From Symsagittifera roscoffensis (lineage: Eukaryota > Xenacoelomorpha > Acoela > Convolutidae), in contig NC_087067.1 of the NCBI RefSeq assembly GCF_963678635.1, forward strand, positions 44,245,829-44,309,828: a stretch of DNA of 64,000 bases, written 5' to 3'. This document shows positions 51,029 to 62,439 of the stretch, one piece after another (positions within the stretch are counted from its first letter, which is position 1; the number at the start of each line of letters is the position of its first letter). The notes below the pieces were generated by a model. That model saw only the letters and a list, made by a program, of their open reading frames with translations. It did no database searches and was not told where the DNA came from. Position numbers and translations under genes: made by a program.

Positions 51029-54000
51029 ACGAAATGAAGAAAGGTCGTTCTCGTTTTTTCCGAGTGAACAAACACAATTTTTTTGATAAACTAACCCAAT
51101 TTCAGAAAACTCGATCAATGGGTAAAATTTTCATTCCGTTCGGAAATCTTATTATAAAAGTCCACTTTTGGAGCTGAAATTCAATCTAATTTTTTGCGCA
51201 ACTTACAAGAGTCATTGGAGAGCCGTAATTTAACCGTCATTTTGAAGCTTACTCAAAAGTTAGACTCTGCGGTATGACTTTTGAGTTTCAAATCAATTTT
51301 GGGGTTTCACTTTTGATTTTTTTTTCATATAAGATTCAAGTTCGTTTGCTCAAAGGAAGAGGCAAACTAAGCTCTCCAATAAATTAAAAATTCTGATTGA
51401 CTTTTAATGATTGCCTTTTTCATTTGCGAGAGCAAGTGACGTGTAGTCGGAAACTTAGCTTTTTCCGCTCAACATTTTTATACAACTTTTTTTATGGAAA
51501 CTCAAGAAAGGTCAATTTTAAATTTTTATTGAAAATCATAAAGCTGTAAGGCCATATATGCTCTTTTCAAATTCGACAGTTGAAGTTTTTAAAAAAACAT
51601 ATCACTTGTTTTTTCTGTTTCCTTGCGTTGACTTTTTTTCTGTCGGCTCTGTTTTTCGATAAGCATTAATTCGAAGTTTTTTCTGGGAAAGTTTTTGAGT
51701 TTTTATCGTTTTTCTGCTTATGTTTTGTCGGCTTAATTTCCAAAATATGAAATTTTCTTCTGATTTAAAGGGGTGTTAATCACCCTTGCGATAAGCAACG
51801 GTATTGCTATCCGGTACTAGTCTTTTTTTCCTTGTAAATAACTATGATCACAGAATGATCAATTTGTCGGAATGGTAAGTTTAAAAACATGCTGTATTTC
51901 TTGAAAATCCAATCAAAACTAGCTTCATAAAGGTAGTAATAGTAATAAGGTGTAGTCCGTTTCCGGCAATAATAGTTTTTTTAATTGAATTTCTTAAAAA
52001 ATGAGTTTTTTGGACTCGTATTTCCGGCGTAGTTCGTATTTTGGCCGTCGGTTTATTTTGTTTTTTAAAAATGGAATTTATTTTACCTGGTATTGTCTTA
52101 TGGTCTTCTTTAAAAAGCTTGGATTCTATTTTGATTTAAATTTTTTTAGTATAATTGAAAGTTCTGTAATTTGTCATTTTACCAAGGCTGATTTTGAATA
52201 GTCTTATTTAATTAATTGTTTTTACGATTAAACGGTTTTGGCTCACTTGTTATCGGCTTAGTCAACTTATTTTGCGTATTTTTGAGGGCAAAAATTTCTG
52301 ATCGACAAAATCAGTTTTTTTAATGAAAATGTATGTATGGAGTTTCATTTTATTTGAGATGCTTTCGAAAATTTTATCTTTTTTCGCTTAAATCTTTTGT
52401 TTTTCTCGACAACTACTTCACCGACTTTTGGATCAAACGAAAAGGCAGGCTGTTATATTGTGTGTATGCATATTTACACAGTCTCTTTTTACCTTACTCC
52501 ACGTTCAGCGGCTTTCGAAAATATCATTCGAGGAATGTTTGACTCACTTTCTTGTATTTTTTCAGAGACTACCACGCCACATATGAAATTAATGTTTCAA
52601 TAACAGAAACAGGTAGATCTTTTCTGCTTTAGCCGCTACGCCCTAATTTTTAAACGAAAAAAAGGTTTGGCCTCAAAAAGGCCTTTTTGTCAATTTGGTC
52701 AGTTTTTGAAATTTTTCCTATTTAGCAAAAAGTACAATTTCATTTCTGGAGCTGAGGGGTCAATAATAAAAGTCGGCAGTGAGCAAAATTGGTTTTTTTT
52801 TTCAAACACTGTTATACCTTGTAAGTTTCTTGTTTTTGAGAATAACTTATGGCAAAAAGTTTTATGGTTGAAACAAAATAACAGATTTCGGTTTTTTGTC
52901 GGTGCATCAGCTGGTACGCCCTTATTCATGTAGAATAAAAAGCTCCAGCTTCCAGAAAAGTTGAATTTGTTTGTTTTAATGACTGTTTTTTGGAATTTTT
53001 TTTACTTTCTCATAAACTACGGTTGAGTCGAAGGTACCTGTTGCGAGAATTTCCGTGGAGAAGCCGCGACTCCTTAATTTTCGTATGAAAAAAGTTGTGT
53101 GCTTAGAAAAAGTCTTATTTCTGAACTTTGAACATTTTTGCAAGTTTCACTTTTCCCAAACTACCCTGCCAAATCTGAGATTTAGATTTGTTACGATTCT
53201 TATTCATTACGATGCTTTTTAAAAATCTTTTTTCTACGCTTAGCGGTTTCGGCTCATGTTGTATCTATCAGATAATTGCTCATTTTATGTCGTCTGAAAG
53301 ATAAAATATATTTTTCTGTTTCTATGTTTCAGGAGGGGTGGGATGTAAAAAAAAATGGTTTTCATCTTAATGGCTCAAAATGTTTAAACTCATTTGTTTT
53401 TCGGCTGAACGTTCGTATACCCAAATTTTGTCTCAACTAATGCTGGTCATTTTTTGCTGGTATTTCTCTGTAATTGAACATCAGTCGTGACAAATTTATG
53501 AAGTTTTTGTTTTCTTTTTGTGATTTCCTTCTCATTTATTTTTTTAGACTTTGCGATGTCCGTAAAATATATACTTTTTTGTGATTTCTGCGTCATTTGC
53601 TATTGGTCAGCTTGCAATTCTATGCTTACGTTATTTTGCAATTGTTCGTAAGCTTCGCTTCGCCTTAGTAAAATTAGATTTCCCAGCGGAATAGGAAAAT
53701 ACCTATTGATCCAGCTTTCGGAAATTGTCAGTTTACCAATTTTTTGTGGAGTTTGAATTTTTCCTAGGCTATCAAGTGTCAATGAACGTAGTGAAAACAC
53801 TTTTATAGGTAATGTTTTTTGTTCAGGAAAGTCATAAAATGCTCTGATAAGCATCGAAGTGCATTCATACATATTAATACACCTATGTAAAAATGCGTTT
53901 TTTTATTTCAATTAAGGCTCAGTTGCTAGGCACATACTTTTCTCTTTGAGTCTCGAAAACAGAAGGTTTTTCCAATAAAAATTGTTTTTTTTTAGTCTCG

Positions 54001-54840
54001 TTGAGTTAATTGACTTTTCCAACGGTTTTTTGGCTGTTTTCATATGGTTTAAATTGGATTTTTTTGTTTCAGAAAATTTTGAGGAAGTTGTAATTGATGG
54101 AGGCGCAGAAGAACACGTGTGAAGTAATGTTTGAACTGCATGTTGCGTTGTTTTCATAAAAAAGAAGCCGTCTAAAGGAAAGCGCTGGAGTGAAGTTACG
54201 GAAACAATCCTGTATTACAAAATGTGTGCATTACTCAATAATTGATTTTCGATGTAGTAATACAATTATGTCCTCGGCTTAAAACATCTTGCAAACTGGT
54301 TAAAAATAAATTCATATTTAGCTTAAGTGTCATTTTAATACATAAAATAATTTGAGAGCTGTCAATTTAAATGTATATACTACTTTTTTTGCTGCCTTGA
54401 TCAAAAGTTTTTCAATGAATTTTACAGAATACCAGAAGGTTAATAACATAGCCAACAAACAATTGGAAAAATTTCAATGAACGCAATTTAAAAAAATACT
54501 GACTTGTTTTATAAAGAAAAATCAATTTTTGGATATCAAAGAAAAAAATAGATACCCTTAAAGCTCTTTGAATTTCTAGAACAATTTATGATTGGCAATT
54601 TTTTGATAAAATGAACCAAATTTGAGAAAACTAGGCCAATGAGTAAAATTTTATTTATTCTGGGAAATCAGAAGATTAAATTCCATTTTCGAAACTAGAA
54701 TTCGATGACGTTTTTCGTGACCTTTACTATTTGCTGTTCGATAGAGGAGTTTGCCCTCCTTTTAACGAGCCTGAACCAATTTTGAGTTTTTTCGTAAAGA
54801 CAAAACTAAAAAATCATCGTGACCCATTTAAGAGGATTTT
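51029..54840. repeat. Non-coding repeats after ZDHHC: families B, E, F
   Basis: Family B pieces at 51290-51660, 53765-54030 and, reversed, 54420-54840 (CCAACAAACAATTGG, GACGTTTTTCGTGACC, GCTGTTCGATAGAGGAG). Family E at 51778-51870 (CCTTGCGATAAGCAACGGTA, CCGGTACTAG). Family F modules at 52540-53260. A hairpin motif at 53645. No gene is recognised, although further ZDHHC exons after a donor at 51001 cannot be excluded. Confidence 0.5.
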
Positions 54841-54849
54841 CAAAAAATT

Positions 54850-55800
54850 TTGTCGACCCCTTTTTTTAGGTGGACCAAACTGATTTTCCGAGCTCTCCCA
54901 AAGCACTCCAAAGACCCTGTTTTGGCCAAAATCTCTCCGCTGCAGGCAAACTTTCGAAAAACAGGCCAAAAAAGATGTTTTCAGGCAGTTTTTGGAAAAG
55001 TTTGACCAAAAAATCGCGTTTTTTCAGCATGCACTCCCACCTCGAAATTAGTACATATTGTCGCCAAAGGCGCTTTTAAAAAAGTTTTAGGGTCCGTCAC
55101 CAAAAATGGATATCTCGAAATAGTACCAAGGTGGAACCCTTCGGGTCGACAGGGGATCGAATCCCTGGGGGGGGGGGGGCGTCCCCCTCCCCTAAATCCA
55201 AAAAATCCACTCCTGGATGATTCGACATATCTCCAGATGAAGAAACTTACGGAATAATTTGCCAGACCTAAATATTGTTAAGTTATCGAATCTATTAAAA
55301 AACACTTATTTTGTCAGTTTTTTTACGCTCTCTTTTGTATTTCTAGGCACATTGAGGGTCGAACACCAATGATAAGAATTCCTTTTTTTTTCAAGCGTGA
55401 ATTTTTCAAACTTCAATTTAAAGCGTGAACTCAAGGGGGACTGACAGTCTTTCCTCAATTCTGGTTGCCATTTTTTGCAAAAGGTTTTCTTTTGGTACTC
55501 TTTTGCGACCCATCTTTTTAGCTGAGACCAACCTCCAAATTTTCCGAAGGCGCCAATTTTCCCTAAATTTAGAGGGGGAGTTAAAGTTTTCGTCAAGGTA
55601 TTCAAAAAGTGCCCAAAAGTTCTTTTTTGGCCTGTTTTTTTTTCAAAATATCGTCTGCGGAGCAGAATGACAAAATACGGTAAATCTAAAACAGCTCGGA
55701 AAACAAAATTATTTGGTGGACAACGGTCGACAATTTTTTTTTTTCAAAAAAGTATCCTCGCCTTAAAAGTTTCCAGCGCACACCACTAACATAACTCAAA
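54850..55800. other. Distinct low-copy island with a G-run
   Basis: This stretch is less T-rich than its surroundings and shares no family noted here. It contains GGGTCGACAGGGGATCGAATC, a run of about twelve G at ~55168 followed by CCCCC, and AAGGCGC...; frames are short on both strands (for example 55306-55605 minus, Lys-rich). It could be a single-copy transposon fragment. Confidence 0.3.
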
Positions 55801-56239
55801 ATTGTGAAAGCACGCTATCATTATCTGTAAGTTTTTACTTGTGTACATGAAGTTTAATTTTTTGCGTTCACAGTCAAACGTTGATCCGTTTTTACAATTG
55901 GGGAAAGTTAAACGAAAAAGTTTGCAGCGTTGGAGTTTCTCTTAACTGATTAGTCGTTAAGAGATTTTTTTGCAGACCAATTTTTTGTTGTTTTTGTTAA
56001 CATCTTCCACTCCGATGCAACTCGCTCCACTTTTTTTACCTTTACTGCACAGGTTTCATCCAATCACGACTGAAAGGACTTTAATATGATAGCATACTCT
56101 ATGCTCGAAGAGTCTTCTGTGAGGCACCTGAATTGCTTGAAAAAGTTCCTGAAGCCAGTGTTTTCCAAGTCTTTCAAGAGTGTTTCGATTAATAAAATAC
56201 TGAGAAATCCCGTTTTTATAAAGATAATTAACTGAACGA

Positions 56240-56790
56240 AGAAAAGACACTTTTTGTTTCTTTCGCGGGTTGAAATTTGCTTTTTAGTGGATAGAATTTT
56301 AATTTATTTTTAAATTGGCTTTTTCTTTTTTTGCCGAATAAAAGGTAAGTTAAGTTAGGCTCTCCGATAACAAAAATGCAAATGGCTAAAAAAAACTGAT
56401 TTATTGTTTCGAAAGTGGATTCAAATTTCTGAATTGCCAGCGGAATTAAAAAAATACCTTACCCATTGACCAATTTTTGTTTCGAAAGTGGATTCAAATT
56501 TCTGAATTGCCAGTGGAATAAAAAAATACCTTACCCATTGACCAAGTTTTGTTTCGAAAAGTGGATTCAAATTTCTGAAATCCAGCTTCAAAAAATACAA
56601 ATTGAACCAGAGTTAGCTTTATGGAAAGCGTGTCAATCATGAAAGGTTCGTGAATTTTGAAGTGATATAAAGTGATTTATTTTTTCTGCGAAAGTTGGAA
56701 AAAATAATAAAACTTAATTTTTTTTTAATGGTTTTCTTGATTTCGTTGACATTTTTCCAACTGTCTGTTGGCTATGTCTGTAATAGGAGT
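56240..56790 (+). repeat. Family B copy with a 72-bp tandem triplication
   Basis: Within the copy, a unit beginning GTTTCGAAAGTGGATTCAAA and ending ACCTTACCCATTGACCAA recurs at 56406, 56479 and 56551 (third partial). The copy ends with CCAACTGTCTGTTGGCTATG immediately before the exon at 56807. Confidence 0.7.
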
Positions 56791-56806
56791 TTGCTTTTAG
56801 TTGAAA

Positions 56807-57073
56807 ATGGATTATTTGTTAAAAAATTTGAAGTTGCTGTGCAATTGTGAATCCATTGCAGCTCTTCCCGATCTGGTTTGGAGCGAAGTGGAATCATCGT
56901 TGAAAAATCTCTCAAAATTGAATGACCCTCACAATGAGCTGATCGATTTCATGAAGACTGAATTGAGGTCCTGTTTAGCATCTTTTTCTTGTGAAGAAAA
57001 TTTTGAAGCTTATGCAGAAGAAAATTACGTGTACCAGGTGTTCCAGGCTGCCGCCTTACTTTGCCGTTTTGAG
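56807..57073 (+). CDS. Unidentified first coding exon, 89 codons
   Basis: It begins with an ATG at 56807, remains open through a typical exon-like composition and ends at GAG|GTGAGT, a strong donor, in phase 0. The peptide is helical with HEAT/ARM-like spacing of Leu (LLKNLKLLCNCESIAALPDL, then FEAYAEENYVYQVFQAAALL). I do not recognise the protein. The next exon is not found before the window end; the LINE and repeats at 57.7-64 kb would lie in its intron. TTGCTTTTAG just upstream could alternatively be an acceptor, making this an internal exon. Confidence 0.55.
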
Positions 57074-57659
57074 GTGAGTAAATTTGCTATTTCATTTTGT
57101 GTAACACTTTGATGTCATATCATAATGAATATCTTCAGTACTCTGGTTGAGAATTCTGCAGGCCATATAAAAGGTGTCCGAGTCTTTAGGGGAGACCCTC
57201 GAAGGTACCGAATGATTGAAAATGATTAAGGCCTTTCAGAATTCGGTATTCAGAAAGAGTAAGCGTGAATTCATTATTTAAAGAAGTAAGCGTTTAAAAG
57301 AAGTATCAAAAGTTCATTCTATTTTTTTAACCTAAAAGCTTTTAAAAAGTACAGGTTTAAAGACTCCTCGCATTTCAATGGATTGACAATTGCGAAGCAA
57401 CTTCAAGTTTGTCAAGAAATAATCCATTTTCAACTGAAAGCAAATTTTTGAGCATTTGGTCATTAGAATATCCCCCACTTCTTTCACCCGGACTAACTAC
57501 ATTGCTCTCCTCGCATTTCATTGTCCCGTACGTTTTTACTTAGCTTGTTTATTTTTTTTAATTTAGGGAACTTCAATTTGATTTTTTTGGTCGAAAGAGT
57601 TGCAAAAAAGCCAAATGTACGATTTTATTGACTTTTTTCCACTGTTTATTGGTTATGTT
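57074..57659 (+). other. Intronic or intergenic sequence, nothing firm
   Basis: A family B tail-like piece (ATTGACTTTTTTCCACTGTTT) lies at 57630. Otherwise no feature is recognised. Confidence 0.35.
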
Positions 57660-57843
57660 TACACAAGCAAAGCTTGTGCGGTAGTGTGAACTCGCTTTTT
57701 TGCCAACCTAAGTCTCAAATATTGTTGCGATGCAAATATTGGAGGGACAATGGTCATTTTGAAAGTGTTCATTTTGATCAATAACCAGCTGTTAAGTACA
57801 ACCAATGCTAAGGATATTAACACAGACTATTATATTACAAATA
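57660..57843 (+). repeat. Family D, left half, interrupted by the LINE
   Basis: It matches 38832-38998: CAAAGCTTGTGCGGTAGTGT, TTTTGAAAGTGTTCATTTTG, CAATGCTAAGGATATTAACA, CAGACTATT...ACAAATA. The element resumes after the LINE at 61787. Confidence 0.8.
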
Positions 57844-57867
57844 CAGCAACAAAAACAACAGAAAGAC

Positions 57868-60790
57868 TTAAATTCCTTCCACGAAGGTATAAAGAAATGT
57901 AATAACAAAATCAAGACGTACAAGTAGAACAATTACAGTTAATAAACCAAGAGCACGAGTTTTGCATTGAGTATGCATTCGCTGTGATATTGAATAGAAA
58001 TGTTTTAATGTTTCTCCTGAAGGTAGCGGGACTATCATAAATGTCGATTCCAAGACCAGGATGGGCGAGAAAATGATTCGCAAGTTTCATCACACGATTA
58101 AAGAAGGACTCCCCAGTTCGTCGTTTCCTATTGCGTCGGATCTCAAACATAACTGTATCGGTGACTGGTCATTTCCGGTGCATAAGAGACAAAGTGGAAC
58201 AAATCAAAATCTAATTTGTCGTTGAGAAGTTTGTTGAAAAGGGTGAGATCATTGAGTTGGTGGATTAGAGAAATAGGCAACATATTTGTCACACGGAGTA
58301 GAATGTTGTAAGGAGCTGTGTAGTTGCGTGTACTCCATCTGAGCGCTCTACATTGGAGCGCTTCTAGCTTGCGGATACTGGTAAGGTCTGGGAACCAGGT
58401 TTGAGAAGCATATAGAATAACTGATAGAACACATGACTTATAAAGTTGGAGTTTGGTAGTGGTGGGGCAGGTAATTGGGATGTTTTTTTTTTCAACACGA
58501 ACAAACTCCTGTTGGCTGAAGATAATTTTTTTCCAATATGCGGTCTCCACGACAGGTCAAAGGCCACCCATACACCAATGTCTTTGATGCAAGAGACGGT
58601 CGATATCTGATGATTTCCAATTGTGAGTTGATATGTGTCGTCAGTTTTTCCGAATAACATCGTTTTACACTTGTCTGGGTGAAAAGTCATTGAGTTCTCG
58701 ATAGACCAAGCGAGGAAATTATCAATATCGTGTTGTAGATTCTTTGCTATGGGTGATTCTGTCGAAATCATTTTGCTATCATCGGCAAACAGAAAACAGT
58801 CGGAGTATTTACAGTAGTCTGGGAGGTCATTAATGAATATAATGAATAACAACGGACCTAAGACGCTCCCTTGAGGAACACCACTAGTAACCGAAGCAAT
58901 GTAAGAGAGAACCCCGTTAATGTTCACACATTGAGTTCTGGCAGCGAGGTAACTCCGGATGAGTTCAAATAAAAACTTGGGTCGAGGCCCATTTTTTTCA
59001 GTTTGTGCAATAAAACGACATGAGGCACTTTGTCGAATGCTTTTTGAAAATCGAAGTATACCGCGGAGGGCTTCTTATTGTTCTCAAGTTGATTGTAGAT
59101 ATTGTCAAGATAGGCTAGTAGTTGAGTAACCGTGGATCGATGTTTTCGGAAGCCGTGTTGTTGCTTGGCCAACTGCGACTTTTCTAGGATAAAGAAAGTT
59201 GAAAATTAGTCGCTCCAGAATGAGAGAGAGCCGAGGTAGAATGCTAATGGGGCGATAATTGGAAATAAGTGACCGAGAGCCATCTTTGAAGATAGGTGTT
59301 ATGTAACTGCATTTCCATGTAGTGGGCCACACACAAGAGGATAGAACAAAGGAGAAAAGAATGTAAGCAAAAGGGGCTAATACTGCTGAGGCGTTGTGAT
59401 ACAGGCAGGACGGAAGGCCATCGGAAGACTGAGAATGTGAATCAGGGCATTTCGACAAGAGTGTTTCAACTTTTTTTACATCGAAGTTTAAATCATTCAG
59501 AAATATACTGGGTTGTTGGTCACCAGGTGGTTCAGGATTATCTGTTGTAATTGGATTAAACACGGAAGCGAAAAGTCCATTGAAAAGATCGGCTTTGTTC
59601 CGGTCATCGGTTGCGAATTTTGTTTCCCAGGTGAGTTTAGATGGCAGGGGGGCTTTCCCTGAGAATCGTTTCAGAAACTTAAAAGCTTCTGATGTAGACA
59701 TCCAGCAGATGTCTTTTAGCAGAACGACTTTATCGAGCTCTGCCGACTCGAGAAAATTGTTTCTTGTAGCGTGTAGGAACTCTTCATTGAAGATTGAGTT
59801 CAATTTATGCTTCTTCCTCTCCAAGGTTTCTAGTTTATTAAGCATGTGCATTGTGTGAGAGGAATAATAAAAAGGCCTAGTGGCGCGTTTCTTGCGTTTA
59901 TGAGGGACCGTAGAAGAAAGTGCAATGTGGACCATACTAGTCCATTCTGCACTGAAATCATTCAGAGACATACAGTCAATGGCCTGTGCCACACGAGTAA
60001 TGGGTGGGAGGGATAGGGCGAAACGTTCAGGATTGAAGGAACTCCAGGCTAGCTGTTGGTTGGAGATGACGGCTGTATTCTAGTGGCTTTTCGAGAGTTG
60101 AAACAGTACACCAGCATGATCTGATAGGTTGCTCCATTTCGGGTTTTCGATGTGTTCTATTATATCAGTGTTGGTTAATAGTATAATATCCAGAAGATTG
60201 CCTTGTTTGTGGGTCGGGAAGGACAGAACTTGTTGGAGATTATTCTCCTGGCACCAGTTAAGGAAAGGAAGGTCAACAGCTTTGGTTGATTGATAGGTCG
60301 GCCAGTCAATATCAGGGAAATTGAAGTCACCGAGTATTAAAGTTTCATAGTGAAGACTATTTGAGGAATTGAAAGATTCTGTAAACAGGGTAAAATATTC
60401 AGATAAACAGTTACTCAGAGTCTGCGGCGAAATAGCATAGTTGCTGCTTCTTGGCGGATTATAAACCGTGATAATCAACAACATTGTAGAGTGGAATGTG
60501 ATGATACAGGCACAGGCAAAGTCTTTGTCAACTCCAATGCTGGTGAAGTCAACACTATTAAATACAGAATTATTGGCAGCAATGAGGACGCCTCCGTGCG
60601 CCCCATTTGTTCGATCTGACCGACTGATAATATTATAGTTGCTCGCAGGAAAGACACTCATATCAGGGTGGTTACTATCTAGCCATGTTTTTGATAGTAA
60701 AAAGATATCAGGGTTGTAAGAAGTGAAAAAATTCAGATATGCTTATCTTCTCTGAAGACTTAGAAGGCTTTGGACATTCATCATCATCAG
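57868..60790 (-). pseudogene. LINE ORF2: endonuclease and reverse transcriptase, frame-broken
   Basis: APE-type endonuclease: SLMMMNVQSLLSL (nt ~60780), PDIFLLSKTWLD (~60700), LILGDFNFPDIDWP (~60330), SDHAG (~60120). RT: YRPISILPRLSLILE (~59250), FDFQKAFDKVPH (~59050, motif A), SGVPQGSVLGPLLF (~58870, motif B), FADDSKM (~58780, motif C). The C-terminal block MKLANHFLAHPGLGID is at ~58080. It is broken by a TAA near 60735, a TAG at 60080, frameshifts near 59130 and 58925 and further shifts around 58500 and 58140. It cannot encode an active protein as it stands. Confidence 0.88.
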
Positions 60791-60817
60791 GGAAATATTG
60801 TTACTCGGAGTTGTCAG

Positions 60818-61636
60818 TCACAATTGAGAGATTGTGGAATGGAGAGTGTCAACATCGGCTAGTGTGTCAAGCTGTTTGTCTTTATAGTAGAGAGTAAGAT
60901 TTTTGATTTTCATGTCTTCTTTCCTGATGCCCTTTTGAGAGAGAAGGTAGCGTGTTTTAAGCAGTGCTTCCTCTTTTTTTCTTTCTTCTTTGGTGCAGTT
61001 GCCTCGAAGGAAGAAGGAGGAGTCCTTGAGCAGGCCACAGGAAGCCTTGACCCGTTTGGCGGTTATTGCATTGTGAAATTGGACGATGAGAGGACGAGGC
61101 TTTCTTGCGTTTTTGATAAATGAGCCTCTACGGTATACATCGGTGATGACAGCATCCGCGCACTTCACAATCTTCAGAACTTTTTCTACATTTGAGTTTT
61201 CTTTGAGGAGTCTATCAGATGGAGACTTGAAATTTGTCACTTCGGGCACGTTCAGTATTACTACTGATTCTTTTCGATGTTCATCGTTGTCAGGAGGAGG
61301 AACATCAGCTGGTTTTGTGGTGGAGGTTAATCCATTGACTTTTGTTGTGATTTCCATCAGAGACTTTTTCACTCCTTTGCTTTCACTTTTGGCTTCTGCT
61401 GAACAAACTGCTTTGACCTGGGTGGAAAGATCATTAATGGAATTTTCAAGTTTGGGAATGTTCAGTAGAAGTTCTTGGTGCCTGTTTGCCGTTCGTAACT
61501 GTGATATGGACTCCCGTAGGAGGCATAGTAGGCTTTCTTTGGTTTGCTTGGATGTGATTTTATTGAAGTGTTCGGCGTTGGCGTGTACAAGTTCTTCTAT
61601 TGTTGGAAAGTAATCGCGTTTCTGGTGACCATCCAT
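60818..61636 (-). CDS. LINE ORF1 protein, intact, 272 codons
   Basis: It starts with ATG (MDGHQKRDYFPTIEELVHAN). The first half is helical and coiled-coil-like (residues ~40-110). The second half has RRM-like character with SVVILNVPEV, VYRRGSF and PRPLIVQFHNAITAKRV, then KTRYLLSQKGI and a C-terminal domain. This matches ORF1 of CR1/L2-type LINEs, which binds the element RNA. No stop or frameshift is seen, in contrast to ORF2. Confidence 0.8.
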   Translation of the reverse strand: MDGHQKRDYFPTIEELVHANAEHFNKITSKQTKESLLCLLRESISQLRTANRHQELLLNIPKLENSINDLSTQVKAVCSAEAKSESKGVKKSLMEITTKVNGLTSTTKPADVPPPDNDEHRKESVVILNVPEVTNFKSPSDRLLKENSNVEKVLKIVKCADAVITDVYRRGSFIKNARKPRPLIVQFHNAITAKRVKASCGLLKDSSFFLRGNCTKEERKKEEALLKTRYLLSQKGIRKEDMKIKNLTLYYKDKQLDTLADVDTLHSTISQL

Positions 61637-61786
61637 TGCAGTGCAAGAAGATAATCCAATAGGAAGAGAGGAATAAGAATAAGAAGTGAATGAGAGAATG
61701 TAATACGAGAGGATACCGCCTGCAGACGCAAACGTCCAAACTACAGGGATTCAAAAGTCAAACTCCAAAAGTCGTCGGCCAATTTA

Positions 61787-62112
61787 AATAGCACTTTAGC
61801 TTCAAGGTATCGTGGATCTGTAGCGTAGAAGTAGGGAAGGAGACCCGTAACAAAATAAGAGGGTTTGAACCTGGCAGGGTCGGATGTTTGTAATGAACTT
61901 TTTAGTATACTAGTTAAAGTGCGTCCGCTCTATAAATTGCGGCATGTTAGTTGGTAAATGTCTTTTTTCAAATTGACTGCTAATGCGTCATAATCGGCTT
62001 GCTTTACTTAGCCATTATGTAGACTCAAAGTCTTTCTCATTCAGTTTTTCCCAGTAGCGTTATCGGTCTTGTTTTTGCTTGTGTATGCGAAGTGAAACTT
62101 CGCCTCTGTGTT
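61787..62112 (+). repeat. Family D, right half, with tRNA-like promoter and hairpin end
   Basis: It resumes AAATAGCACTTTAGCTTCAA, then the A box TAGCGTAGAAG and a B box GGTTTGAACC, then the GTGCGTCCGCTC block and GCGTCATAATCGGCTTGC, ending GCGAAGTGAAACTTCGCCTC-TGTGT. Unlike 38945-39375 it contains only one tRNA-like unit and only one arm of the foldback tail. Confidence 0.75.
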
Positions 62113-62128
62113 TTAATCATTACAATTA

Positions 62129-62400
62129 CAGTGCTGTTTTAAATTATCTGGACCAAACGAGTACAACTTTAGATACAAAACGCGTATTTCTCAAACTCTG
62201 TTGAGCCTAGACGAAAAATGATGGAAACGAAACTTAGCGAGAAATAAGTGAAATTACCAATTTAATTTGTTGCAAGTTATTTTTTGGCTTTTTTTTAAAT
62301 CAAAAATTACACGATTGCTGTCAAAGTTATCAAATTGAGCTTCTTATGTGGCCCAACAAAGCTTAAGAGAAGATTCCTCTTTCAATTTTTGTAATTGAGT
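62129..62400 (+). repeat. Diverged half of the mariner-type foldback element
   Basis: It starts TA|CAGTGCTGTTTTAAATTATC and follows the arm of the 36876-37607 element: AAAACGCGTATTTCTCAAACT, then TGTGGCCCAACAAAGCTTAAG. The matching right terminus may be CAGCACTG at 63918-63925, preceded by GGTTAGTTTTAAT; if so, later insertions have expanded it to about 1.8 kb. Confidence 0.6.
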
Positions 62401-62439
62401 TCACTTTTGTTTTACTGCCACATATTGAGACTTATAGGG

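Larger units (their letters stand above)
57844..61786 (-). mobile_element. 3943-bp CR1/L2-like LINE, nearly full length, mutated
   Basis: It is bounded by AAATA at 57839-57843 and 61787-61791, present once in the uninterrupted family D copies, so both ends are defined. Order on minus: 5' UTR (61786-61637), ORF1 (61636-60818), ORF2 with endonuclease, RT and a C-terminal block, and a 3' end without poly-A. GVPQGSVLGPLLF and FADD motifs and the ORF1 architecture fit the CR1/L2 assemblage. Confidence 0.88.

Noticed and set aside
61086-61613. 175-codon plus frame over the LINE
   Set aside because: It is antisense to the well-supported LINE ORF1 on the minus strand.
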